Source: Adiantum capillus-veneris
Lineage: Eukaryota > Streptophyta > Polypodiopsida > Polypodiales > Pteridaceae
Direction of reading: 5' to 3'
Length of the DNA stretch: 64,000 nucleotides
Assembly: GCA_014529385.2 (NCBI GenBank)
Contig: CM043962.1
Coordinates: 85,022,180 to 85,086,179 of the forward strand
Under the pieces are notes generated by a model. It was not told where the DNA came from, did no database searches, and worked only from the letters and a program-made list of their open reading frames with translations. Both the position numbers and the translations under genes were made by a program. This document shows, piece by piece, positions 13,029-24,691 of the stretch. The stretch's first letter is position 1. Every line of letters begins with the position of its first letter.

Positions 13029-13088
<60 letters not shown>
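13029..13088. repeat. 60-nt poly-C tract
   Basis: Uninterrupted C run inside the gene-like region, directly after GGTAA. Confidence 0.95.
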
Positions 13089-13452
13089 TTGCCCAGTCTC
13101 TCTTTTAATCTCTCACTTAATTGTGGGTGCAGTCTTGGATTTCTCAAAAGGATGACTTTCTCCGTCGTCGGACCATAGAGTATTGTGGAAGAGATGCAAC
13201 TCTTTCACAATATCTTGACAAAATTTGCGAGTCACCGATACTAGTCTTTCACAATGGAATGTCGTAAGAGGGGACTATCCCAACGTTTTCCCTAAAGACA
13301 TTATCCTGCTTTCTAGGTGGACCGATGCTGCCAAAGAACGTGGACAAAGTCATTCTTGTCAAAAAACTCTTTGTGAGAGAGTGTTTTGGATACAATCCTG
13401 GGTATACAAGCGGCCGTGTTGCATATTACTACACTTACATAGAAATGGAACT

Positions 13453-13457
13453 ATCCT
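13453..13457. repeat. Target-site duplication of Copia-1, left copy
   Basis: ATCCT immediately precedes the TGTTGGG end of Copia-1 and recurs at 19,114-19,118 directly after its other end. Confidence 0.9.
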
Positions 13458-13644
13458 TGTTGGGATCGGAGAGCACACACAGAGAGAGCCAGCACGAAGA
13501 AGGAGATAGACACAGTGTGTGGCGGGGCGGTACTCACACTACAATGTGTAGTTATGAGTATAGTTATTATGAATGAGTAAATGAATGGCTGTACATGGGC
13601 GGCTGAACAACGGGCAGCCGGGTACACGGGCCTTTAACCCAAAA
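13458..13644 (-). repeat. Copia-1 3' LTR
   Basis: 187 bp, same length as the partner at 18,927-19,113. In element orientation it follows the purine tract. The end base pattern TT instead of TG reflects a C-to-A change at 13,643 on the + strand. Confidence 0.95.
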
Positions 13645-13672
13645 ATCTCCCACTTAAAGGCAGTGTGCCTTT
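13645..13672 (-). promoter_or_regulatory. Copia-1 polypurine tract with preceding stem-loop
   Basis: On the minus strand the purine tract AAGTGGGAGAT (13,645-13,655) abuts the LTR, the expected plus-strand primer. Just upstream, AAAGGC and GCCTTT (13,656-13,672) form a 6-bp stem around ACACT. Similar stem-loops precede the purine tracts of the copies at 40,806 and 58,526. Confidence 0.8.
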
Positions 13673-13699
13673 AAAGTGGCCAAAGTACAGCAAAAGAAG

Positions 13700-16600
13700 T
13701 CAAGCCATACCCATCAGCGATCTGCAGTGTGCAAACCGCTGTGAGGCTAATGACTTCGTGAGTAGATCAGCAGGGTTATTGTCAGTGTGTACCTTGACAA
13801 GCTCTATGCGCTTGTCCTCTAGCACCTCTCGTATGAAGTGATACCTCACCTCAATGTGCTTTGTCTTCGCATGGAAGACAGGATTCTGTGCCAACGCTAT
13901 GGCACTCTGGCTATCACAATGTAGAATCGGAGCATCACCAGCCATACCAAGATCTCCCACTAGTCGTGAGAGCCATACGGCCTCCTTGGAAGCCTCAATG
14001 GCAGCCATATATTCAGCCTCTGTAGTGCTCAAAGCAACGCATGGCTGTAAACGTGATGCCCACGAAACCGGTCCACGTGCAACTGTGAACACATAGCCGC
14101 TAGTAGACTACCTCGAGTCCACTGACCCTGCATAGTCTGAATCTGTATATCCGCAAATAGACATATCCTTCTCACCATAACATAGGGACAACTCTGAAGT
14201 CCCTCTCAAGTATCTGAGAATACCTCTCACTGCATCCCAATGACGCTTGCCCGGGTTAGACATGTACCTGCTAACCACACCAACTGCATGAGCAAGATCT
14301 GGACGCGTAGCCACCATGGCATACATCAAGGAACCAACAGCTGACACATAGGGAATCTGAGACATCTCTGTAGTCTCCAAATCTGTCTGAGGGCAATCAT
14401 CATGGCTGAGTTTTACATATGGAGGCAACGGGGTACTAATGGCCTTCCCCCCTTCCATATGAAAACGCTCAAGCACCCTATCAATGTACTCTTTCTGACT
14501 AAGAAAGAGCATCCTGCGAGAACGATCATGAGTGATCCGCATACCCAAAATATGACTGGCATCCCCAAGATCCTTCATGGCAAAGGTCTCATGTAGCCTA
14601 TGTTTCAAGGCATCCACATCAGAAATACACTTCCCTGCGATCAGCATGTCATCCACATACAAAACCAAAACAATAAGACTACCATCTGCAGCCTTGCGAG
14701 TATAGAGGCATGGGTCCTCATAACTGCGTACATAGCCCAATGAACTCATGAATGCATCAAACTTATGATACCATTCACGAGATGATTGCTTCATCCCATA
14801 CAAGGTCTTAAGAAGCCGGCATACCATCTTCTTTGAACCATGAATAACAAACCCACTTGGTTGCTCCATGTACAAATCCTCGTGCAAGTCCGGATGTAAG
14901 AAAGCTGTCTTTACATCCATTTGGTTCAACTCCATGTCTTCTGTAGCTACCAAAGCAAACAACATACGCAAAGTAGACATCTTCACCACTGGGGAGAAGA
15001 TCTCATCAAAATCAATGCCCTTCTATTGCTTGAATCCTTTAGCCACAAGCCTTGCTTTGTACCTAGGCTTTGCATCCATTGAACACAATTTTATCTTGTA
15101 AACCCACTTGCATGGTAGTGCCTTCTTACCCTTTGGCAAAGGAGTAAGCTCCCACGTTTCATTTTGGATCAATGAATCCATCTTTGACTGCATAGCCTGC
15201 TCCCACTTGAGCTTGTCAACACTAGACATGGCCTCATCATAACATGATGGCTCCCCGCAATCAGTCAACAATACATAATCCATAGAAGGCACAAAACGCT
15301 GAGGCTGTCTTGCACGCCGCTCTGAACGCCTCAAAGACTGTGCAGGAGGTGCATCTGCCTGTCCCACATCTACATGATCTCCCAACAAGGGCTGATCTCC
15401 CACTTGAGGGTCAATGGGCTTCCCACGAGCAGCCATGGGACCATCATACCGATGACCATCCTCCTCAAATATCACACGCCGAACCTCAACCGTTCGCGGT
15501 GATGCTCTATACATAGAGTCCTCATGAAAAACAACATCATGGCTGTGCACAATCTTCCTGTCAATAGGATCCCACAATCGATAACCCATCTCACCAGAGC
15601 TACCATAACCCAAGAAGATACATCTCTTGCTCTTTGGATCCAATTTGCTGCGTTTTGCCTTAGGTACATGTACATAAGCTTCACAGCCAAAAACACGAAG
15701 GTGACCATACGAAGGTGGCAAACCTGTCCATACCTCTTCAGGCACTTTGAAGCCCAAAGGAACACTAGGTGAACGATTTATCAAATGCATAGAAGTGGTA
15801 ACTGCTTCAGCCCAAAATCCATTTGACAAACCAGCCATAGAAAGCATACTACGGAATTTCTCCTGTATAGTCCTGTTCATGCGCTCTGCCACACCATTTG
15901 AGGAGGTGTATAGGGAGCACTAAGCTCACGCCGTATACCCTTCTCAACACATAATGTAGTGAAAGCATGAGACATAAATTCACCCCCATTGTCCGTACGT
16001 AAGCACTTCAACTTACAACCTGATTGGTTCTCAACAAGAGCCAACCATTGCTTAAATATATCAAACACCATATCCTTCTTACGAATGGGGTATGCCCATA
16101 CCTTCCTGCTAGCATCATCAATGAACGTAACAAAGTACAGAGCACCTCCAAGAGAAGCATTGGGCATCGGCCCACATACATCACTATGCACCAAAGCTAG
16201 CTTTTCCAAATATCTGTGTGGAACACTCTTCTTATGAGAAGACCGAGCATGTCGACCATAAAGGCAATGCTCACAAAACTCAAAACCACCAAAATCTGAA
16301 ACTGGAATGTAATCCGCACATGCCAACAACTTCAAACCTTTCAGTGACATATGCCCCAAACGCTTATGCCATAAAGAAGCAGGAGTTTGCTCAGTGATCC
16401 CCACAATGTGATCAGCCACACTAGCTACACAAAGGGAATACAACGTATTCCTCTTAGCACCTTTAACCAAAACAAGGCTGCCCTTAGTGAGCTTCCAACC
16501 TCCATCACCAATAGATACATTGAAACCAAGTGAATCCAACTGACCCACACTAATCAAGCTTTTTGCAAGAGCCGGCACATGACGCACACGTTGCAAGACA

Positions 16601-17745
16601 AACGTAGTAGAGTTTGGCATAGCCAAATGAATATCCCCAATGCCATGAATTTGCATAGAACGCCCATCGGCAATCCTCACAGTACCTGTGCTCGAAGCAT
16701 CATAGTCATGAAACCACGACCTATGAGGCGTAACGTGAAAAGAAGCACCACTGTCAATGACCCAATCCATAGGCATACTACTCTCATGAGTGAGAAGAAA
16801 AGCATCATCAAAATAGGATGCAAGCAACACATCACCAAGCTCTTCACTAGTAGCACTAGTCGGAGCACATACATGGTCATCTTGAGAGCTACACTCTCCC
16901 TGTGTTGCATTTAACTCCTCAATCTTGACATTGGACTTAGGCTTGTCCTTAGCATCATGGTCTTTCTTCTTACCATCTCCATTTTCCCTTTTCCACTTGT
17001 AGCAATCCTTTTTGAAATGGCCTTTTCTACCACAATGAAAACATTCCACATCCTTTTTACTTGTGCCTGCACGGGACTTGCTTCTAGATTTACCCCTGTT
17101 GGACTTATACTTGTCCATAGTCCTGCCTTCGACAACCATTGCACTAGAAGACTTACTACCTGCATTATTCTTTCGATTAATCTCTTCCGTGAGAAGACTA
17201 GACTCCACATTAGTACTTGTCAACTCATCTGCAGGAACCGAGTTACTTATGGCTATCCTAAATGTGTCCCATGACTCAGGCAACGTGACAAGTAAAAACA
17301 TAGATTTCACATTGTCCTCAAACGTAATTTTCTACATAGCAAGTTGGATGAAAATTGTATTGAACTCATTCAAATGCGCATTCATGGAAGCACCTTCCTC
17401 CATTCGCAAATCAATAAGCTTTTTAATCCAATACACCATAGAAGCAGCCGAATGCTTATCATACATATCGCAAATCCGCTGCCATAGCTCATAAGCTCCA
17501 CCCTGTGCATCTTTCACATTGTAATAAACAGGCTTTGAAAGGGAAAGCCTAATGGTAGAGCTGCACATCTCATCCAACTCCTCCCAATCATCCCTCTGCA
17601 TGTTCTCTGGCTTAACTCCCTGCAACTTTAGAGGTCAAATCTGTTTCTTCTGCACCAAGACATCCCAAATCTGATCTTTCCAATATGAGAATTTAGCACC
17701 ATCCAACTTCTCAATATTGAAAATTGTGTCCTCTTTAGTGCCCAT
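13700..17745 (-). pseudogene. Copia-1 gag-pol, inactivated
   Basis: The polyprotein starts at ATG 17,743-17,745 (MGTKEDTIFN) and reads leftwards. Gag is broken by stops near 17,632 and 17,329. A CCHC knuckle (CFHCGRKGHFKKDC) lies at about 17,043-17,002, the protease motif WVIDSGASFH at about 16,764-16,735, then the GAG-pre-integrase HxxxH/CxxC and the integrase core (HSDVCGP, TDNGGEF). A frameshift at about 15,890 falls right at the conserved PQNGVAER site. The next block carries integrase end and RT start and has a stop near 15,020. The RT palm (YVDDM) lies in 14,108-14,989, a stop follows near 14,105, and RNase H (STTEAEY, DSQSAI) ends at 13,700. At least four stops and one shift make it dead. 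Confidence 0.95.
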
Positions 17746-18420
17746 TACAACAAGAATGCAACAATGAGAAACCTGTAACCAGCCAACAAACTGCCACAAC
17801 AAAGTAGTGTTGCAAATCTGACAACACCTGCTGCTCAATCAAAGAGCAAACACATAGAGTATAAATCAGCCCATAATATGGTCAAAAAACGTACGTAGAA
17901 ATCCACAAACAAATGCATAAACCCGTGACACCTGTGACTCAACCGGCCTAGGCAAACCGTGCCACAAAATGCATCAACAATGAGCTGTCATAGAGGCATA
18001 AACATACTCCATGTCTGAATAACCACAATAGAGACATAAGCTGACCAAGATTACACAAATCCGTGACCATAAATGGATCCAAGTGAGCATATAACCAATG
18101 CACAAGCTCAACAAAGTCCAATCTCTACTGTCAACCAAGTACCTGTCCGTACTCAAACCGCAACACTGCAAGCAAGAGCAAACCCTCTCTATGTATAAGT
18201 GAACCAAATCTCCACAATATCATGCATAAAGAGTGTCTGTCAAACTGCCATATCCACATCCATCAACATACATAGATGATGTAAACCTGTAGCTCAAGAA
18301 CACGCATAAATAGACTGCCTAGAAGAGTAGAAGCTCCCACTCAAACCACAACCATATACATGGCTATCCCACAGTCAAAATACATGTTTTGTAACCATAG
18401 AAGAAACCTGTATCCAAAGC

Positions 18421-18485
18421 TCCCTGTAACCTGTAACCTGTACCCGTACCTGTACCTGTACCTGCACCTGTACCTGTACCTGTAG
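18421..18485. repeat. (CCTGTA)n hexamer repeat in Copia-1 leader
   Basis: About eleven imperfect CCTGTA/ACCTGT units lie in the untranslated leader between the gag start and the 5' LTR. Sequences resembling single units occur elsewhere in the leader. Confidence 0.85.
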
Positions 18486-18910
18486 TCGAAGAAGACAATG
18501 CCGCCAAACTCCCACTCTATCTGTGTGTATGAGGCCACTCCAAGAAGAGGCTACACACTCTCAAATGAGTTGTGGGCTCACGTAAGTGGAAGACACTACA
18601 ACAATGGCACCTATAATGGCTATGGAAGCTCTGGCATTAGAAAACTACTAAAGAGAGCTGAAAAACGCAGCTCCTAGTCTGTAGCTCGGATGGGATTTCT
18701 AATGGCACGAATGGCTACTAAAGGGGGGTTAAACTGCAGGACACCTGCTGAAAATACTCGCGGAGTGCTGAACCTTCCAATGCCAAGCTCGGAAAAACCT
18801 TCTGCTCTTTAGAAATGCGCGCGTGCGCAAAACCAAAAAACGGCAATGAAACAGCAACAATTTTCAACACACTCAACAATGATGATGAAGCTCTCAATGC
18901 TCTCACTACC

Positions 18911-18925
18911 AAGCTCTGATACCAC
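18911..18925 (-). promoter_or_regulatory. Copia-1 primer-binding site
   Basis: The reverse complement reads AGTGGTATCAGAGCTT. It contains TGGTATCAGAGC, complementary to the 3' end of plant initiator Met tRNA, two bases from the LTR. Confidence 0.92.
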
Positions 18926-18926
18926 T

Positions 18927-19113
18927 TGTTGGGATCGGAGAGCACACACACAGAGAGCCAGCACGAAGAAGGAGATAGACACAGTGTGTGGCGGGGCGGT
19001 ACTCACACTACAATGTGTAGTTATGAGTATAGTTATTATGAATGAGTAAATGAATGGTTGTACATGGGCGGCTGAACAACGGGCAGTCGGGCACACGGAC
19101 CTTTAACCCAACA
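18927..19113 (-). repeat. Copia-1 5' LTR
   Basis: 187 bp, TGTTGGG to ACCCAACA, ~97% identical to 13,458-13,644. Confidence 0.95.
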
Positions 19114-19132
19114 ATCCTTAGGAAAACAAAAC
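19114..19132. other. 19-bp remnant between two nested insertions
   Basis: It contains the right Copia-1 duplication (ATCCT), then TAGGAAAACAAAAC, whose last five bases AAAAC are the left target duplication of the next element (AAGAC on the right at 29,047-29,051). Only these bases separate the two retrotransposons. They keep the reading frame of the interrupted gene-like sequence. Confidence 0.85.
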
Positions 19133-20044
19133 TGTTGGGGGTCCCATCGTTGCAATAACTCCAATGACCAACAAAATTATCAATCCGGAGGGATGAGCTA
19201 CCCGGCTAGGGCATGGAGACACTCACACGGTTAGTGAGCTAATAGTGGCAACACAAATGGTTAACTCTATGAGGTGAGCTTCTTGGCCTATGGAGGAGCT
19301 AAGTTGCAATGAAGGGAAATCTCCATATCCATGTCTCTTCACCTCTAATCAACCCAATCACACACACTACGATTGCAAGATGCACACAACACTAATCCTA
19401 TCGTGCAACACACAAATCGCAAGCACACACACATAGATCTATCGAGCACCACACTCCAATCAAACCTACATGCACACACAAGCAAAGAGGGCAATCACAC
19501 AAGATTAGAGAGGGATTACCACTAATTAGTTAAGATCTAGCTAATCTAAGCATCATAGGCAATCATAAGAAGCATGAGAGAGGCATAGTGAAAGAGAATG
19601 AATCATTGATTAGTGTTAATCAAGTCTCATGAGCAAGGAGAAGCTCAAGGACTCCATAGCAACACACCTCAATAGCTCTCACCAAAGAGTGCTCTCAACA
19701 AATGAGCTTGAGAACCCTAATTTCTTTTACACACTGCCTTATATACCTAGGGTAAAAATATGCAATTTCCGGGTGCCCAAGGCCTTTAGGGCTCCACTAC
19801 TTACTGAATCTGCAACCTAAGCACACTACTGACCTGTTCTTTACATCTTGGAACTCCCATTGAGCCCGTAACACATTAACAATATTACAATGGCTTGAAA
19901 TAAATCGGTAATTTACAATACGTGACCATTCTAGAAAAATGTGTAACTCCAATCTTTACTGCTTCTTTGCATTCATCCTCGATGTGCATTCGTACGTCTT
20001 TGGTCTTTAGCAGCTTCCGCTAACTGACGTGGACTCAGTTAACA
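19133..20044 (-). repeat. Left (3') LTR of the non-autonomous element
   Basis: Begins TGTTGGGGGTCCC and ends GTTAACA. It matches 28,128-29,046 along its length with scattered substitutions. A 63-codon frame (19,629-19,820) occurs in both LTRs but shows no coding signature. Confidence 0.93.
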
Positions 20045-20058
20045 TTCCCCCCTTCCGA
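20045..20058 (-). promoter_or_regulatory. Polypurine tract of the non-autonomous element
   Basis: On the minus strand, GGAAGGGGGGAA lies immediately before the LTR start. It fixes the orientation of the element. Confidence 0.8.
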
Positions 20059-21212
20059 TTTTAGTGCCTGTCCTCGGGCACTGTTGAAAAGTGTCCGTGA
20101 ATGCAAGGAAAAGTTTTTGATTGGTTGTTGATGGGCTGATTGTCTTCATTTGTCATTGGATTTGTTGATGAGGTTCAATTTGTTGAGGTTCAATTTGTTG
20201 AAGCATCTTCATTGGTGAATAGTCTGATGTGAGATATGATGTGCATTTGTCTATTGTAATAGCATAATGATGAGACTGCTGTTTATTTATGAAAAGTATG
20301 TACAAGGGAAGTAGAATGATGAGGTTCTAAATTAGGGTCTAGTACTTGGATGACCAAAGGGAAGAAACCGAGTGGAAAAAAAGTTCCTTTGGGATACGCG
20401 CATTATTGGAGTACTTATTAGCATGAGAAATATTAATAAAGTACTGAAGTAATTATTTGCTGATAGATATGGAATTAAAAAGGCAGCAAATATGAAAGGG
20501 TAGCATGATGGAACATTGGTTTGCCTGTTGTAGTCCACTCAAGGTGCATAGGTGGAAGCAAAAAAGAGTGTCTAATGCATATGTCCAATGATGGGACATC
20601 CTATTTATGCATACACAGAAATGCATGGGAAACAATATGCTGTGCGAGAAAGATTTTGAGGGGTTCTTCAGAAAGATTGTGTAGCTATAAAAGCATATGA
20701 CATGGCTTTGTAAGCTGACACCCCGTTAAGAATGGTTTTTGTTTGATGAGGATATGTGCTCTCATCTTACTGTGCAATGTGCGTGAATGTTGTACTCTAC
20801 AACACTCCACCAATTGTAAGTTAATAGACTTCGACTCTTATGCTCATCTCATCCAGCATGAGCAACACGACTTTAGATATGCTCAACTCTTCCAGCTTGA
20901 GAGTAAGCTTAATAACTATGACTCTTATCACAGAGTTTAATATGACTTGAAGCTTTGGGACTAATGCCTTGCTCATTTTATGGCTCAGCAGCCCCCCGAC
21001 TCTGACTATGCCAAAGAGTGTTTTTTGCACCCTGACAACTTGAGTTTTTACATTCTTGAGCTTACTACAAACATGTCTTCAGGTAAAAGTAAGCTTGAAT
21101 CCTCAAAAAGAGGATTAGTGAAGGACCAAGTTGGCATTGAAGGTTTCTTTTGCCATACCTATTTTATCATCTTTGAATCTGCATTCACGTTAGTTGGGTT
21201 GTCCTTCTTTGA
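20059..21212 (-). other. 3' untranslated part of the non-autonomous element
   Basis: No coding signal on either strand. Imperfect short repeats around CTCATC/CAGCATGAGCAACACGACT occur at 20,840-20,930. Confidence 0.5.
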
Positions 21213-24200
21213 CTATGAAGACTCCATTATCTGTTTGATTTTGCAATTGGGTCTGTTGTTAGGAGTCTTTGATGTTGTTGTAGGCCTTTGTTCACTATCA
21301 GCATTTGGCTTTTGACTCGGTTTATTGGAAGACTTAGGAATCCAAATGTTTTGAGGAACTTTGTAACACCTTTGTTGACTTTGTTGAGATCTATGTCTTG
21401 TCGAGTTCTTGAGATCTTCATGCAGGTCTGGTGTAGTTGCAGTTGGCTGGTAGCCAAATCTTTGTATAGCCTTTGTAGAATCTTTGTCCAAGAGGAACAT
21501 TCTTTGAGATTTGTCTTTGTTCTATATCCTCTTGTGAGTTGTGGTAGATTCTCAACATCTTTTGATGTTGTTTTGTTGTATACCTGCTTCTTAGGTATCC
21601 TGGAATATTGTCGAGGTTGATACCTTGTGGGCCTTCTTTCTTGGGAGGGTCTTGAGTTCACTTCATATGCTCTAACCTGCGATTTTGGTACCCATATCTG
21701 TCTATTACCTCCATAGTACTCTTATTTCTTTAAGCTCCATTGTGATGCTATCCATCCCATGTGTTTGTCTTTCTGTGTTGATTTGCTGTCTCTATCCTGT
21801 CTCTATCCAAACCGGATCATTGACTTTGACTAAAATGCTCGGAACAAACACTTGCTTGACTTTCCTTTGCTTTCTTGAGTACTTTGGTTGAAATATATTT
21901 GTTTTTTTTGTTTCAATTGGGTTAGCATTTGACTTCAAGTTTTGAAAACCTGACTTGCTTGAAGAAGCTGATCCATGAGGGTTCTTTGATGTAGAGGCAT
22001 ATGCTGTCACATCTTCTTTGCTAGTTGGTGGAGGGTCCGCTTTAGCTTTAACTTTGTCTGCAAGATTTGTCTTTGATTCCTGTGACTTCTGCAACTCTGA
22101 ATCTAGCAATAACGGTACCTGTAAATGTTGCTTGCTACCTCTTGGAAAAGAGAATATTAGCATTTTATTTTCTTTGTAGGCCTTGTGTTGGTCTAACCAC
22201 TGATGTCCAAGGATGACATTTGCAAGTATTTCTTTTAAAGGCTTCACCTGAAACTTTACCTGCTCTTCATGATTTTGGATGCTAAGGGTAGCAACCATTT
22301 CTTCTTGACTTGTAGCCTTACCCATGATTTCTCTATTACCTGTCTTGTCCTCAATAATCTCTAGAATTCTTTGGATGTTATCTGCAATCATATTGCACTT
22401 TGCTTCTTTATCCAGTAGAGCATTGTATCTGACACTTGCTCCTTTTGTACTGCTGAGAACTACAAGTATTCTCATTGGAGGTTCTATTGAATATTTATGT
22501 CCTGATTTTGCCACGGTCTCATCTTGATCTAACTGTGTCTCTATGGAGGGTGACTTGAGACTCTGTTTTCCAATCTGACTTGCATCAGCTGATTTGACTC
22601 GCATTGTCTGATTGATCTTTGGACTTCCTACACCTTCTTGGTTGTCTGCAACCCCGATCTTCTTTACTTCTAGCTTCGATGGTATTCTCTGCTCAATAGC
22701 TTTCATGGTTTCTCTTTGCTCTGTTTGATATGTACTTCTTGATGCCTGATTTTCTTTAAGCTCTTTTGAAGTTCTGTTCGATGGAGATGAATCATCTTCA
22801 ATGAGCTTTGCTTTGGCATCAGTTTCCTTTTTAACTGTTCTTGAGGACTTTGTGCTGTCGTCTGCGGGTGACCAGTCTTGTCTTCATTCTTGGTTGTCTT
22901 TGATGACTCCGTCATGTTTGCATTTTGCATCTCTAACATATTCTGGGCCATTGGCATTCCCATTATGCTTTCTTTTGGTATATATTTTGTTGTGATCACA
23001 TGGAATTGAACTATGATGATATGTGAACCTACTTCAATGGTAGTGGAGATGATTCCCCAGCATTCTGCTTGTTTGTTTCTAGATATGATCACAAATTCAG
23101 GAGCATCTTCTAGCTGTGGTTGGCCACATCTTTTCCAAGTGCAAAAAGACATGAGGTTCTTGTCTAACTAAAATCTAGCTTTACTTCTCTTGACAGCTTT
23201 TCTTCGTTTTCACCAACAATGTTGCACTTGATCTTCTCAGGATTTGTGTCTGAATTGACTTCTTTTGTTGTGGAAACATCCTTTGGTTGAACTTTATCTG
23301 CATTTTCTTTGCTTTGATCACATGCTTCCGTTGATGTCGACTCCATTGGCTCTAATATTGCACTTTTTGTTTGCAATTATTGAGCATTGTCTTCATGCAT
23401 CTGAGTAACCTTTGATCTTAGAAGATCCATTGTACTTTCTGGCAGAATCTGTCTCTTTGAAGGAGATTTTTGTGGTGACCTTTGTGTAGCTTTTTGGACT
23501 TTAGCTTTCGTTGACTTTGACTTTTCTATCACCTGTTCTGGCATCTTAAGGCTTTGCATCATCTTCAGATAGTCTTTGACTTCAAACATACCATCCATAT
23601 GGGTTTGTAAAATATCCTGATCTTGATGATATTTGTTACCTTGTGCATCTTGATATGCATATGTGAGCTTGATCACATGTAACTGTTTGAACACTATTGG
23701 ATTTGTTGGCTTTTGACTTTGATTTGTGGAGATCATCTGAAACTTTTATCCCTTATGATCTTCATAAAGGCATTTGTCTGCAGATTCTGATGGAATCTGG
23801 GTCAATTGGAAACTTCCAACAACCATATGATCTTTCAATGGTTTCTGCTTTGAAGAGGTCTGTTGGCTAGAAGCTCTAGGGCTTCTACCTGGTGTAGTAT
23901 TTCCTGGTACATAAGCTGAGCTTGATGGATTTAGAGCTCCCCCCTTCCTAGGGTGATCACTATAACCTGCTTCATTATAAGAGTTCAAAACTGTTTGGCT
24001 CTGGTTTAGTCTTACCTTTTGGGACTGTGAAGGTATACTTTGGGTAGCATTGTTGGCATTTGGAATTTGTAATCCTTCTGCATAGTTTCCTATGTATCTC
24101 CATGAAACATGACAAATTATTCCCCAAGTCAAGCTGTAGATGGCATAATCTTTGCCCTGATATTGTCTATCCCGTGTGTCTCAAGCTATAGACTGCTCCA

Positions 24201-24691
24201 TCTTGACCTTGGTACTGTCTTTGACTTGGTTCTCCAATTAGACTGGCTTCAATTGGTTGATCTATTGGATCTTGCAATTCTGGTTCTCTATTATAGATTT
24301 GACCACTGTAGTCCATGTACAATGATCCTGATTGCATATGCACTAAATGGATGCTTTGCGAACTTGTGCAAATTTTTGGATAACCACTTGGGTTGATTTT
24401 TTGAACCTCTATCTGCACTTCATCTTTAAGTTTGCAATACCTGGCTCCACTGAAGTCTGTGAACATCTGGGAGTTTTCTGAATTTGGCTTTACTCTGATC
24501 AATAGAATCTTGGCTCCTGTGTTGCTTTTACTGCTCATCAAGTATCTATGGCCTTTTGAATTTGCATACAAGACTTTATCTCCATTGTAACCATATAGTT
24601 GTAAAATCTGGTCTTGTGTAGTTGTACATGTGTTGCCACTGCTACTAGCATGCTCTGCTGTACTTGAATTCTCGGTTTGATTGAAGTCCAT
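21213..24691 (-). pseudogene. Gag-like plus degenerate aspartic-protease polyprotein
   Basis: A decayed frame starts at ATG 24,691 (MDFNQTENSS) and reads leftwards through blocks 24,167-24,691, 23,746-24,132, 23,377-23,736, 23,164-23,376, 22,703-23,152, 21,792-22,706 and 21,227-21,661, separated by single stops and frameshifts. The N-terminal block is Gln/Ser-rich and holds several copies of a pattern like [YF]xDxSGxxY (residues ~41-50, 77-85, 125-133, 160-168), with another at about 23,660-23,625. The block at 21,792-22,706 holds ALLDKEAKCNMI followed ~80 residues later by VILGHQWLDQH. That is the two-motif layout of a retroviral-type aspartic protease, but the catalytic D-S/T-G is changed to D-K-E. 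There is no zinc knuckle, RT or integrase. The gag assignment rests on position only. Confidence 0.6.

Larger units (their letters stand above)
11667..13457 (+). pseudogene. Gene-like coding region of unknown family, split by retrotransposons
   Basis: A first coding block starts after a plausible acceptor (TTTCCAG before 11,667) and runs to a possible donor (CAG/GT at 12,288). It is rich in acidic and Ser residues, has a Lys-rich patch, and carries an LERERFELEVQKG helix. Coding-like sequence resumes at 12,412-12,594, shifts frame by one at about 12,565, continues through FRFGDSIYIFLHDI (about 12,645), and resumes at 12,704-12,931 (acidic EDSSDDE). A 60-nt C tract follows, then 13,325-13,457, which ends exactly at the Copia-1 target site. 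The frame is resumed in the 14 bp between the two retrotransposons and again at 29,052. The family is not recognised; it could be a cellular gene or an old transposon gene. Frameshifts and insertions make it non-functional here. Confidence 0.4.
13458..19113 (-). mobile_element. Copia-1: Ty1/copia retrotransposon, defective
   Basis: A complete but decayed element of 5,656 bp lies on the minus strand. Both LTRs are 187 bp, start TGTTGGG and end ACCCAACA (ACCCAAAA in the 3' copy), and differ at about six positions (~3%). A 5-bp duplication (ATCCT) flanks it. It has a primer site matching initiator Met tRNA beside the 5' LTR and a purine tract beside the 3' LTR. The coding order gag, protease, integrase, RT, RNase H is that of copia. 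Several stops and a frameshift block expression. The insertion interrupts the gene-like sequence that ends at 13,457. Confidence 0.97.

Noticed and set aside
13854-17494. Plus-strand ORFs across Copia-1
   Set aside because: Antisense shadows of the minus-strand gag-pol, with no protein-family pattern of their own.
19629-19820. 63-codon ORF repeated at 28,622-28,813
   Set aside because: Both copies lie in the LTRs of the same element. Their conservation reflects recent duplication by retrotransposition, not coding constraint.
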